DNA of 19,149 bases from Planctomycetaceae bacterium UBA4732 (GTDB lineage Bacteria; Planctomycetota; Planctomycetia; Gemmatales; Gemmataceae). The stretch spans positions 26,090 through 45,238 of the forward strand of contig DHJA01000149.1 of assembly GCA_002404095.1 (NCBI GenBank), written 5' to 3'. Below are positions 1-9,871 of this stretch, piece by piece (the first letter of the stretch is position 1; each line of letters opens with the position of its first letter). Under the pieces are notes generated by a model. It made no database searches. It was not told the DNA's origin and saw only the letters and a list, made by a program, of their open reading frames with translations. The position numbers and the translations under genes were made by a program.

Positions 1-2319
<2,319 letters not shown>

Positions 2320-2437
2320 GAGGGAGCCGACTCCTGCAAGAATCGCAGGGCCGGGGGTGGGCGCGCGTGTCCGCGAATGGAGTCGCCCTGCTGTCTTATA
2401 GTGTACGGGTTGAGCCAACGGGGGGCAGACGGGGACG

Positions 2438-2473
2438 AAAAAAGCCGGCCGCTCAATCCTTTGAGCGGCCGGC
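2438..2473 (-). terminator. Intrinsic terminator upstream of metH
   Basis: Arms 2444-2456 and 2461-2473 are perfectly complementary over 13 bp (GCCGGCCGCTCAA type) around a 4-base loop. On the minus strand the stem is followed directly by six T (2438-2443). This is a textbook Rho-independent terminator for minus-strand transcription. It lies about 120 bases ahead of the metH ATG on the same strand. It therefore either ends an unseen upstream transcript or acts as an attenuator in the metH leader. Confidence 0.85.
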
Positions 2474-2745
2474 CCAGTGTGGGGCTTTATCGCATCCGTG
2501 CGGGCCAGCGCCCACGGCCCGAGCCGTGGCCAACGGTACGGGCCTGAATCAAACTCCAGCTTCCGGCAGCGCCGCTTGCGAGGCGCCGTTCGAGAGCGCG
2601 CCCCTCGACCCCCACCGAGTCCTTGGTCGCTTATGGCGGGCCTTCCTTGGCCCGGGTGGACGCCGCCGGATGCTGAAGCCTGGCTCGCAAACGCCTTCCC
2701 GACCTAACGCGCGCGGCGCGGACGGGAAAAGCGATTTGTCACAAA
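2474..2745 (-). ncRNA. Candidate structured RNA or metH leader, unidentified
   Basis: This GC-rich segment lies just before the minus-strand terminator. It holds several compact hairpins: 2512-2518 with 2523-2529 (7 bp, 4-base loop), a 5-bp GCGCC/GGCGC stem around 2571-2588, and 2637-2642 with 2649-2654 (6 bp, 6-base loop). No protein frame fits. I could not match it to RNase P RNA, tmRNA, SRP RNA, or SAM or cobalamin riboswitch core motifs. A GC-rich genome makes short hairpins by chance, so only the link to a strong terminator makes this worth listing. The 5' boundary is a guess. Confidence 0.25.
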
Positions 2746-3623
2746 CAATAATCCTTGGAATACTAAGGCAGAGGGCGATGGGATTCCTTCCCATGCCCGT
2801 TCGCAACCATGACCGTCTTACAGCACGACAGCCCCGCGCACCGCCGGACGACGATCCACGTCTTCACGGTCGCCGCGGTCGGTGGTGTTGCCTATCTGTC
2901 GGAGACTTGAAGCGAAAAGTCGGTCATGCAACATGGAGGTTGGCCTCGAATGTTAATGTCGCTCGTTCACGGCTGCGTCGGCAGAATGCGACCGCAAGCA
3001 TGAGAGTGAAGATACCTACTTCCTATCTTCAATCAACCCCAAAACGCTCGCGGGGTCTACTTCAGCTGCGTCAGCTGCCGGAAGCCTTTGCACAGTAACG
3101 GAAAACGGCTTGGGCTTGTTTTTCCGATTCCGACCAAACGTCGTCAGCGCGCCCCTAGCGTCTCCCTTGTTTGCTGGCACACCCGAAAATTAAAGCATTG
3201 CTGCTACGCCACTTAGGAAAAATCTCTATTTTGCGCTTGCGGCAGGGTTCGAGCAATGGTAGGGGCAAAAAAAATAATGCCGTCCGAGTTCGCCGGAAGG
3301 CTACCGCGCAGGGAAAAAGCCTCCACCTGTGCCGTGTCAGACGCTTTTGAGAACCCGCAATCGTACAGGGGCGCCTCAGATCCGGTTTTTGGATCCCACT
3401 ACATTGGGTGGGCTTGCAAGCTCCGAAATCGCTATCGGCTCCCAGCGGGTACTCCATCGGTTCTTCAAAAGGATCGTCCAATGCACGAACACCGCAGAGG
3501 CTTTGTACGGCCGTTTCCAGACGCACTATTGGAATCTACCACGGCCGCGCCCGAGGTGCAAGGGCGGCAAGCCGGTTGCCAGGATTGGCGTGGTGTGCCT
3601 CTCGAAGTAGGCAGGCGTTCTGG

Positions 3624-3720
3624 CCCCCTCCCTCCTTGTGGGGAGGGTTGGGGTGGGGGGTATTGGTTTCAGAGGCTCCAACACCCCACCCCAACCCTCC
3701 CCCACAAGGGAGGGAGGGAG
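3624..3720. repeat. Large G/C-run inverted repeat
   Basis: A left arm of about 40 bases (3624-3666, C-rich then TTGTGGGG and GGGTTGGGGTGGGG) is matched by a right arm (3676-3720) that is its near-perfect reverse complement with one or two single-base indels. The loop is about ten bases. It lies just past the stop of the PEP mutase-like gene and could act as its 3' hairpin, though no T run follows. A shorter relative, with the same AGCAGGCG lead-in and C-run, occurs near 13208-13250, which suggests a dispersed family. Confidence 0.8.
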
Positions 3721-3738
3721 CAGATCGGCGCGGATGCC

Positions 3739-4680
3739 TCAATCGGGAGGCACACCCGGATTGGCGCCTCCGATGCGATGGCTAGACAAACCAATCTTCC
3801 GTGCCAAGACATTGCAGGGGGTGAGAAGAGAGGCGGCCCTAACCGTTCGACAGCAATCGGTTGACTCCGCGTGGCTGATCACGTCCCGGCCGAAGGAAGT
3901 AAAGTCGCCCGGCCCGCGTAGGTCTTCCGCGATCCGCCGGAGGAGCGTCAGCGCGGCTCGCATCGGACCTGACCCCACGCTCACCCGCGCTACCCCGAGT
4001 TTCTGGAGTTCAGGGATCGGCGGAGTACCTGGACCGGCCAGTATGTTGATAGGACCGTTGATCGCTTGCACCAAGGCACCGATGACGACGGCGTCGCGCA
4101 CTCCGGGAATGAACAAGCAATCGGCCCCCGCCTCACGGTAGGCGTTGGCGCGGCGTACGGTATGGTCGAACCGCTCACTCTCGGCGCCGACGCCGTGCAA
4201 GTAAACGTCGGTTCGCGCGTTGATGACGACGCGAACGCCGGCCGATTCCGCCGCCGCCCGCGCGGCCCGCACACGCTCCACTTGGACGGCAATGTCCCAC
4301 AAACCGGATGCGCCGCCGTACCGACTGTCCTCCAGGTTGAGGCCGACGGCCCCGGCCGCCATCACCGCTCGGACGGTCACAGCCACGTCGGCAGGCTCCG
4401 GCCCATAGCCGGCTTCCATGTCCGCCGTCACCGGCACGGACGCCGCCCGACAAATACGACCAACCATATCCGCCATTTCGTCCCGGCCGATGCGCTCGCC
4501 GTCCGGATAACCTAGCGTCCAGGCAATGCCCGCGCTGGTGGTCGCGACGGCGGGAAAACCGGCTTCCTCGAAGATACGGGCGCCAGCCGCGTCCCAGACG
4601 TTAGGCAGAACCAGAATGCGCGTCCGGTCGTGTAGGGAGCGAAGGACGTCGGCCTTCTGCTGCAATTCGGTGCAATCCAT
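3739..4680 (-). CDS. PEP mutase / isocitrate lyase superfamily protein
   Basis: Members of this superfamily make or break C-C or C-P bonds next to a carboxylate in small alpha-keto acids (2-methylisocitrate lyase, PEP mutase, oxaloacetase), using Mg2+ in a TIM barrel. The 313-residue product shows NVWDAAGAR (27-35), the metal-binding stretch DMEAGYG (87-93), NLEDS (115-119) and NARTD (154-158). I do not see the KKCGH loop of true isocitrate and methylisocitrate lyases, so it fits the broad PEP-mutase-like group of unknown substrate. AAGGAG lies 10 bases before the ATG. The gene is 42 bases after trpE on the same strand, so probably co-transcribed. The barrel should end near residue 275; the last roughly 38 residues look unlike the family and run up to the inverted repeat. 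This suggests the original stop was lost or the end was shifted. Confidence 0.85.
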   Translation of the reverse strand: MDCTELQQKADVLRSLHDRTRILVLPNVWDAAGARIFEEAGFPAVATTSAGIAWTLGYPDGERIGRDEMADMVGRICRAASVPVTADMEAGYGPEPADVAVTVRAVMAAGAVGLNLEDSRYGGASGLWDIAVQVERVRAARAAAESAGVRVVINARTDVYLHGVGAESERFDHTVRRANAYREAGADCLFIPGVRDAVVIGALVQAINGPINILAGPGTPPIPELQKLGVARVSVGSGPMRAALTLLRRIAEDLRGPGDFTSFGRDVISHAESTDCCRTVRAASLLTPCNVLARKIGLSSHRIGGANPGVPPD

Positions 4681-4722
4681 ATCCCGTAAACTCCTTGGCG
4701 TCTTGGCGGGTCGGTTTTGTCC

Positions 4723-6210
4723 TCAAAGTTGCGTCTCGGCCATCTCTAGTGCACGGAGCAGGCCGCGCGCCTTGTTCAGCGTCTCCTCGCGTTCGTTGGC
4801 GGGTACGCTGTCCGCCACGATGCCGGCGCCGGCCTGGAGGTAGACCGTCTGGCCCGTAAGTACCATCGTCCGCAGGGCGATGCAGGTGTCCATGTTGCCG
4901 CTGAAGTCGATGTAGCCGACCGCCCCGCCGTAGGGGCCGCGCCGCTGCGGTTCTAGCTCATCGATGATCTCCATCGCCCGCACCTTCGGGGCGCCGCTCA
5001 GCGTCCCCGCCGGTAAGCACGAGCGCAAAGCGTCGAGGGCCGTCATGCCAGGTTTCAAGCGACCCGTCACCGTGCTGCTCAGGTGCATGACATGGCTGTA
5101 GCGCTCCACCGTCATCAGGTCGCTTAATTGGACGCTGCCGTAACGCGCCACCCGGCCCACGTCGTTGCGACCGAGATCCACCAGCATGATGTGTTCCGCA
5201 CGCTCCTTCGGGTCGGCGCTCAATTCTTTCGCCAGGCGCTCGTCGTCCTCGTCCGTGCGGCCGCGCGGCCGCGTGCCGGCCAGCGGGCGGATCGTCACTT
5301 TGTCGCCTTCCACGCGCACCATGATTTCGGGCGAGCTGCCCACGAGACAAAGCGAATCCGCTTTGACGTAAAAGAGGAACGGACTCGGATTGACTACTCG
5401 TAAGGTCCGGTATATGTCAAAAGGCCGCGCCTTCGTCTCGGTCTGCAAGCGCTGGCTAAGGACGATCTGGAAGGCGTCGCCGGCCTTGATGTACTCGATA
5501 CACTTGGCGACCGCCGCGTCGAACGCGGCCGGCTCGAAGTTGGAGCGGTACGGCCTATTCACTTCGCCGACCGGCGCCACGTCAGTCAGTTGTAGGTAGG
5601 CCGCGCCCTGTTGCAGCCGTTCCACCAGCCGGTCCACACGGTCGCAGGCGGTTTGATAGCAGCGCCGCAGGTCGGACGGATCGACGTGCGCGTGGGCGAC
5701 GACGGCGATGGTTTTGTTGATATGGTCGAAGATGACCATGCGGTCGTAGAAGGCGAAGCACAAGTCGGGCAGGCCGCGGTCGTCGGGCGGCGGGTTGGGC
5801 AGCTTTTCGACGTAGCGCACGGCGTCATAGCCGGCGTAGCCGACGGCGCCGCCGCAGAAACGCGGCAGGCCGGCCACGTGGGGGGCGCGGTAGGCGTTCA
5901 GTTTTTCTTCGAGCAACCGTAGCGGATCGGGATGTTCCAGTTCAACGGCCGGGCCGGTCGCAGGCTGGAGGACGACGCGCCGGCCGAACGCCTGGAAGCG
6001 CAGGAACGGGCCGGCGCCGAGGAAGCTGTAACGGCCGAGGCGTTCGCCGCCGACGACGCTCTCGAAAAGAAACGCCCAATCGCCCTCTTGAATCTTGCAA
6101 AAAGCGCTGACCGGCGTGAGCGCATCGCCAATGAGCTGGCGGTAGACGGGCACCAAGCTCGCCTCGCGCGACAGCGCGACAAATTCCTCAAAAGTCGGAC
6201 GGTAACGCAT
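4723..6210 (-). CDS. trpE: Anthranilate synthase component I
   Basis: TrpE joins chorismate with ammonia (supplied by the TrpG glutaminase) to give anthranilate, the first step of tryptophan synthesis in the cytosol. The 495-residue product has the usual length. The N-terminal domain carries LFES (48-51), equivalent to the LLES tryptophan-binding element. The chorismate-binding domain shows [43 protein letters not shown] and [10 protein letters not shown]. The alanine in PLAGT, where aminodeoxychorismate synthase usually has lysine, favours TrpE over PabB. A GCGAGG lies a few bases before the ATG. No trpG or other trp gene is in the window; the only close neighbour downstream is the PEP mutase-like gene. 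The retained LFES motif makes feedback inhibition by tryptophan likely. I saw no leader peptide with tandem Trp codons upstream. Confidence 0.95.
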   Translation of the reverse strand: MRYRPTFEEFVALSREASLVPVYRQLIGDALTPVSAFCKIQEGDWAFLFESVVGGERLGRYSFLGAGPFLRFQAFGRRVVLQPATGPAVELEHPDPLRLLEEKLNAYRAPHVAGLPRFCGGAVGYAGYDAVRYVEKLPNPPPDDRGLPDLCFAFYDRMVIFDHINKTIAVVAHAHVDPSDLRRCYQTACDRVDRLVERLQQGAAYLQLTDVAPVGEVNRPYRSNFEPAAFDAAVAKCIEYIKAGDAFQIVLSQRLQTETKARPFDIYRTLRVVNPSPFLFYVKADSLCLVGSSPEIMVRVEGDKVTIRPLAGTRPRGRTDEDDERLAKELSADPKERAEHIMLVDLGRNDVGRVARYGSVQLSDLMTVERYSHVMHLSSTVTGRLKPGMTALDALRSCLPAGTLSGAPKVRAMEIIDELEPQRRGPYGGAVGYIDFSGNMDTCIALRTMVLTGQTVYLQAGAGIVADSVPANEREETLNKARGLLRALEMAETQL

Positions 6211-6329
6211 TGCAGCCTCGCGGGATAACGACGGGGGCCGCGCGCGACCCGTTCTAGCTGATGTAGGCGGGGCCGTCAGCGGGGAACAGTGGCGGCGCGG
6301 GCTTTTCGGGCGGCGGCGATTGTATAAGT

Positions 6330-6385
6330 TAGCCCGAAGCGCAAGCGAGGCTTTGAACCGAATCCCTCGCTTGCGCTTCGGGTTA
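6330..6385. repeat. Dispersed-type hairpin repeat (CCCGAAGCGCAAGCGAGG)
   Basis: Arms 6330-6350 and 6365-6385 are reverse complements over 21 bp with one mismatch, separated by 14 bases. The hairpin sits in the divergent spacer between trpE and the zinc-ribbon gene. No T run follows on either strand. I recall the same core as a common intergenic repeat in planctomycete genomes, but only one copy is present here. Confidence 0.75.
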
Positions 6386-6422
6386 GTAGGAACCCGCCCA
6401 AACGAACCCTCCAGGATTCCTC

Positions 6423-6812
6423 ATGCGCTGTCCGGCCTGTAATGCCGTCAATGCCCGCGATGCTGTTGAGTGCGCCGCTTGTAAGGAGCCGTTGCGGCGC
6501 AGAGCAAGGCGGCGGCCTGCATCCCAGGATTCCGATACGCCGTTTGGCGCCAAGCCCGAAGGCAGTAACCTCGCCGCCTTGTTCGCCTACCGCCTGAGTC
6601 TCTTCGGCCTCATACCTGTCGTCGGCTTAGCGCTAGGGCCGATCTCCGTCTTAATCGCGGCGTGGGCCTGGTGGAAAGGCCGCAACGACCCCGCCTTTAG
6701 CGCCCTTGGCCCTCTTTTCGCGGCCCTCATCCTCGGCTCCCTCGACGCCCTCACCAACTGGGGCGGCGTCGTACTGATGGCACTCGGGCTGATGTCGCTC
6801 CATCCGCGCTAA
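6423..6812 (+). CDS. Zinc-ribbon protein with two membrane segments
   Basis: A 129-residue protein of unknown function. The N-terminus carries two CxxC pairs (CPAC at 3-6 and CAAC at 18-21) spaced as in a short zinc ribbon, followed by a basic linker (RRRARRR). Two hydrophobic segments follow: about 58-85 with glycine and proline in the middle, and about 92-125. The layout matches the many bacterial zinc-ribbon plus DUF4190-like membrane proteins, whose role is not known. AGGA precedes the ATG at normal spacing. It stands alone on the plus strand, divergent from trpE, and its stop is only 7 bases from the stop of the converging gene at 6820. Confidence 0.8.
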   Translation: MRCPACNAVNARDAVECAACKEPLRRRARRRPASQDSDTPFGAKPEGSNLAALFAYRLSLFGLIPVVGLALGPISVLIAAWAWWKGRNDPAFSALGPLFAALILGSLDALTNWGGVVLMALGLMSLHPR

Positions 6813-6819
6813 CGTCGCC

Positions 6820-7104
6820 TCACGCCCGCCAACCCGCGCGGAACGGCGTCCGCGCCGCCGGCAACGGTGACGATCCCAAAGCCGGGTTGGGATACAGCCG
6901 TTCCTGCGCCTGTTGGCAAATACGCGCGGCCACGGCCACCTTGAGCAGGTGGATGCCGCCGCGAAACAGGAAGACGCCGATGACCGTCATCGGAATAGCC
7001 GGGATGATGCGATTTACCAATGACAAGCCAAGGACCACGCCGAAGGAGGCCAGCCCCAAGGCGACCAGCAGCCATCCGGCGATTTCTCGCGTCCAATAGG
7101 TCAT
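6820..7104 (-). CDS. Small membrane protein, third gene of the DUF58 unit
   Basis: A 94-residue protein with two hydrophobic segments (about 9-29 and 34-54), then a short amphipathic stretch and a polar, proline-rich tail. I do not recognise the family. I chose the ATG at 7104 because its first four bases, ATGA, also hold the stop of the upstream gene and because AAGGAG lies 6 bases before it. A longer in-frame extension only reads the upstream gene in another frame. Translational coupling to the membrane protein at 7101-7895 implies a shared complex or process. Confidence 0.8.
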   Translation of the reverse strand: MTYWTREIAGWLLVALGLASFGVVLGLSLVNRIIPAIPMTVIGVFLFRGGIHLLKVAVAARICQQAQERLYPNPALGSSPLPAARTPFRAGWRA

Positions 7105-7895
7105 TTTTTCTCCTTGCGCCGCTGCCGTCGCAACCGCGCCCATGTCAGCCAGCGGTTGATCTGGTTTTGCTCGCGCCGTGTTTCGCGCCAGGCCTGGTCC
7201 TGCAAGAATAGCAGATGTTCCGTCGGCGTCGCCGTGAACCAATTCAGGTAGGCGGCGGCGCCTCCAAGGACGGCCGTCGTCAGCCCCACGACGAAAATGA
7301 GCAGTACGCCGCGCCACTCGCCCGACGCCATGTCAATCGGCGCCGGGATCACCGACAGCACCAGCCAGAACAACGATACGGCGAGGGCCCACCCCGCCGC
7401 CATGATCGCCAGCCAAGGCGCCTCCCACGGTTGAGGCAAGTGCGGCGAACGTCGTTGTCGCGGGTCGAACGGAGGCGGCCGGCGCCCGTTCCGCGCATTC
7501 GCGGCCGGCGGACGGCGGGCGTCGATGGGGAAGACCGAATGGCTCAGCGCCACTAAGCGATATTGTCCCGCCGAATACGCCAGCACTGCCGCGCACAGTA
7601 CGGCGTCGGTGAACCCTGTTTCCTGCCAATCGGCCGCACGGGAATAGAGCGACCAGGTGGCGCGGTGATACAGCTCCAGCACCGCCAGTCCTAGCAACAA
7701 CAGCAGCGGGGCGGCCCGCCAGCGGGCCATCACACCCAGGGCCGCGATCCCTGCCACCAGAAGAATCCCTATAAGCTCGTGGTCGTTCTCCGTGAGCGCG
7801 AGGACCATAGCCATCAGGGCGGTCAGGCAAAGGACGGTGTAAGCGACCACTGCGGGCCGGGAAGACAAAGGCGGTGGTACGAAGTCCGGCGTCAT
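7101..7895 (-). CDS. Polytopic membrane protein, second gene of the DUF58 unit
   Basis: A 264-residue protein with about six hydrophobic segments (near 15-34, 40-57, 61-75, 96-112, 160-183 and 195-218). A cytosolic-type, arginine- and proline-rich loop lies at 125-155, and the C-terminus is strongly basic (RLRRQRRKEKK). I know no named family. The ATG at 7895 is supported by GGAGGAG 4 to 5 bases upstream and by its ATGA overlap with the DUF58 stop. A 342-residue version beginning further upstream would overlap the DUF58 gene by over 200 bases and start with low-complexity shadow sequence. In other bacteria DUF58 genes usually neighbour MoxR AAA+ ATPases and membrane transglutaminase-like proteins; neither is in this window. 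Confidence 0.85.
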   Translation of the reverse strand: MTPDFVPPPLSSRPAVVAYTVLCLTALMAMVLALTENDHELIGILLVAGIAALGVMARWRAAPLLLLLGLAVLELYHRATWSLYSRAADWQETGFTDAVLCAAVLAYSAGQYRLVALSHSVFPIDARRPPAANARNGRRPPPFDPRQRRSPHLPQPWEAPWLAIMAAGWALAVSLFWLVLSVIPAPIDMASGEWRGVLLIFVVGLTTAVLGGAAAYLNWFTATPTEHLLFLQDQAWRETRREQNQINRWLTWARLRRQRRKEKK

Positions 7896-9850
7896 CGTCT
7901 CCTCCCCGCGGCGCGCAGCCGATTCATGCGTTGGAGGATCAGCGCGACCGGCTCTTCGCCGACGGCGCAGACCACTTGTACGCCCATGCGCGCGAACGTC
8001 CGGCGGAGGCGATAGTAGGCGTGGTGAAACCGTCGTGTGGCGGCCCTGCCCAGGACGATAGGCAGCCTGCCGGTCCACTCTTCTTCCTCCTCCGGCTCCC
8101 CCGTCGGCGGCCTCATGCCGGACGGCCAAGGGACGATCAGCATTACCTGATGATGCCGACCCACGGCCACGCGCACTGCTTTCAACAGCGGTTCGAGGGC
8201 GTCGTCCAATTCCAGCAGATCGACCAACAACACGAAAAGTTCATTGTCACGGCCCCGGCCGACAGCGCGTAACAGGGCCGACGCCAGCATTCCGATTTTT
8301 TTCGGCGCGGCAAAAAGATAACGGCCGGCGCGGTCGTATAGCGGCAGTGTGTACGGGACGTGATGTTCACCGAGAAAGCGCTGGGTCAATAGGGCGAAGG
8401 CTTCGTCGTCTTCGAGGAGCGCCGACAGGCCGCCCGGCGCCAAACCGTAGCGCACCGACAAAAGGGCCGCGACGTGCTTGCGATAGCGCGCCAGCCGGCG
8501 GTGGCGGTCGGTGACGATCAGGAACAGGATCACGGAGGCGAAGATCGTCGCCGCCACGGCGGCATCGAAGACTAAGAGGACCAAAATAAGTTGCCATAAA
8601 CTCGGCGTGAAGCGGGCCAAAGCGACCCACGTCACCAAGCCGTCGCCCACCAGCAGTGCGGGCGGAACGACCCAGATCGCCGCATAGGCGATGGTGCGTT
8701 TGCAACGAAACAGGTAGTTAATGAGGGAGAATTTGCGGCGCGTATAGCCAGGAGTGGAGTCGAACCACTCTTGCCAAAGGGGCAAGTCGTTGACGGCCGG
8801 ACGCATGAGTTGCGGATAAACCTGCCGGGCGAAAGCATATGCCAAAGGGATGAGTTGATCGGGATCAACGCCTGCCGCGGCGGGGGCGAGCGCGGCGGCG
8901 GCGGCCAGCGTCTGCAACATCCGCGTGACATGCGCGGGGCTGCGGTCGGGCCGGAACATTTTAGAGTCGTGTTCGTCAAAAAGGCACAATCCGGTCAAGT
9001 CGCGTACGTCGCTGTTGGCTTGAAGCGCGGCGGCGGCGATCTCGACGAGCCGGCCGAGTGCGCTGCCGTGGACCGACGGCACGCGCACGGAGTTGGAAGC
9101 GTCCACAAACAGCGTACAACGGACGGGCGCTTCGCTCTCGTAGACCTTGGTTATGAGGCGGTCGCGGCGGGCAGACACTTTCCAGGCGATAGTCTTGGGT
9201 GGGTCGCCGGGCAGGTAATCGCGCAGGTCCATCAGTTCGCTGGCGGAGCCGGGACGACGCAAGCGATGGACGCCGGGCGGCGGCAGCTGATTGTCGCGCT
9301 TGAGGGTCGGCGTGGGATTGCCGTTCTTGACAAGGACGGGCAGGACGCGGTAAACGACGACGCCGGGGATGAAAGCGGCGTGATAAAAGAAGCCCTGGAA
9401 GTCAGCAACCTGCACGGCGGCGCCCTCGAAGCGGGCCAGACCTGGACCGCGGCAACGGATGCGATAACGGAGTTCCAGGCCGTCCGCGCCGCCGATGGGG
9501 CCGTCCGCCGTTAACGGACCATCGAGGTAGCCAACTGCGAAGGCCGGCCGGTCGGCGACGGCGACATAGGGCAAGCGCAGCGGCCCCGTCGTTTCAAGGC
9601 GAAGGCGGACCTCGAAAGTACGGCCGGCCCAGAGTGTGGCGACGGCGCCGCGCTCGTCGTAGACTTGGCGCACGACCCGCAGCCGTCGCACGGCGAGGGG
9701 AATACGCAAGGCGAACAGCAGCCATTCGCCGCCGAACCAGAACAACAGCGTCAGCGGCATCAGCGTCAGCGCGGAGGAGCCGATCCCCAGGCCGAGGAGC
9801 AGCACTAGCATACTAATGCACAGGAACCACCAAGCGCGGGCGGTCAGCAT
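7892..9850 (-). CDS. DUF58 (von Willebrand A-like) membrane protein
   Basis: The 652-residue product starts with two membrane segments (about 8-24 and 27-47), as DUF58 proteins usually do. A beta-rich part follows, then the DUF58 signature at 200-240 (GSASELMDLRDYLPGD, then IAWKVSARRD). Residues 249-254, VDASNS, form the DxSxS metal site of a vWA domain, and LCLFDEH (288-294) fits the third strand. An insertion then covers about 320-535, with two more membrane segments (387-412 and 419-447). The fold appears to resume at NELFVLLVDLL (536-546) and VMLIVPWP. Typical DUF58 proteins are 300-450 residues, so this one is long. Such proteins act with MoxR ATPases as chaperone or assembly factors; the partner is not seen here. 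The first 9 codons exist twice because of the duplication at 9824-10066. Confidence 0.88.
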   Translation of the reverse strand: MLTARAWWFLCISMLVLLLGLGIGSSALTLMPLTLLFWFGGEWLLFALRIPLAVRRLRVVRQVYDERGAVATLWAGRTFEVRLRLETTGPLRLPYVAVADRPAFAVGYLDGPLTADGPIGGADGLELRYRIRCRGPGLARFEGAAVQVADFQGFFYHAAFIPGVVVYRVLPVLVKNGNPTPTLKRDNQLPPPGVHRLRRPGSASELMDLRDYLPGDPPKTIAWKVSARRDRLITKVYESEAPVRCTLFVDASNSVRVPSVHGSALGRLVEIAAAALQANSDVRDLTGLCLFDEHDSKMFRPDRSPAHVTRMLQTLAAAAALAPAAAGVDPDQLIPLAYAFARQVYPQLMRPAVNDLPLWQEWFDSTPGYTRRKFSLINYLFRCKRTIAYAAIWVVPPALLVGDGLVTWVALARFTPSLWQLILVLLVFDAAVAATIFASVILFLIVTDRHRRLARYRKHVAALLSVRYGLAPGGLSALLEDDEAFALLTQRFLGEHHVPYTLPLYDRAGRYLFAAPKKIGMLASALLRAVGRGRDNELFVLLVDLLELDDALEPLLKAVRVAVGRHHQVMLIVPWPSGMRPPTGEPEEEEEWTGRLPIVLGRAATRRFHHAYYRLRRTFARMGVQVVCAVGEEPVALILQRMNRLRAAGRRR

Positions 9851-9871
9851 GTCGGCAATCGCACCTCACTT
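9824..9871. repeat. 48-bp direct repeat, copy A (contains the live DUF58 start)
   Basis: Copy A is identical to 10019-10066 except for two bases (9833 and 9852), at an offset of 195. It holds the first 9 codons of the DUF58 gene and the spacer before them. It also ends in the same TCACTT that carries the stop of the cytochrome gene in the other copy. Confidence 0.95.

Larger units (their letters stand above)
2320..3738. other. 1.4-kb stretch without a convincing gene
   Basis: Between metH and the PEP mutase-like gene I find no open frame with a recognisable protein on either strand; the open frames present look like shadow translations of GC-rich DNA. Contents I can support: the metH upstream region (2320-2437), a terminator (2438-2473), a GC-rich hairpin-dense segment (about 2474-2745), a segment of visibly lower GC (about 2910-3500) with nothing recognisable, and an inverted repeat (3624-3720). 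A 33-codon frame at 2809-2910 on the plus strand has a short hydrophobic stretch but no ribosome binding site, so I do not call it. Confidence 0.6.

Noticed and set aside
2545..2560. On the minus strand GGAGTTTGATTCAGGCC resembles the start of 16S rRNA.
   Set aside because: Only a dozen bases match and none of the following rRNA sequence is present; chance similarity.
2474..2745. Cobalamin riboswitch ahead of metH.
   Set aside because: The minus strand has AGCCAGG, similar to part of the B12 box, but the GCCACTG core and the ordered conserved blocks are missing.
3256..3864. Open frame of about 200 codons on the plus strand.
   Set aside because: It reads through the large inverted repeat and antisense into the PEP mutase-like gene, has no ribosome binding site and no family likeness.
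7896..8129. N-terminal extension of the membrane protein at 7101-7895.
   Set aside because: It lies wholly inside the DUF58 gene in another frame and is arginine- and glycine-rich shadow sequence; the ATG at 7895 has a fine ribosome binding site and ATGA coupling.
8771..9514. Long plus-strand open frame opposite the DUF58 gene.
   Set aside because: Antisense shadow of a high-GC gene; the minus-strand product has clear domains.
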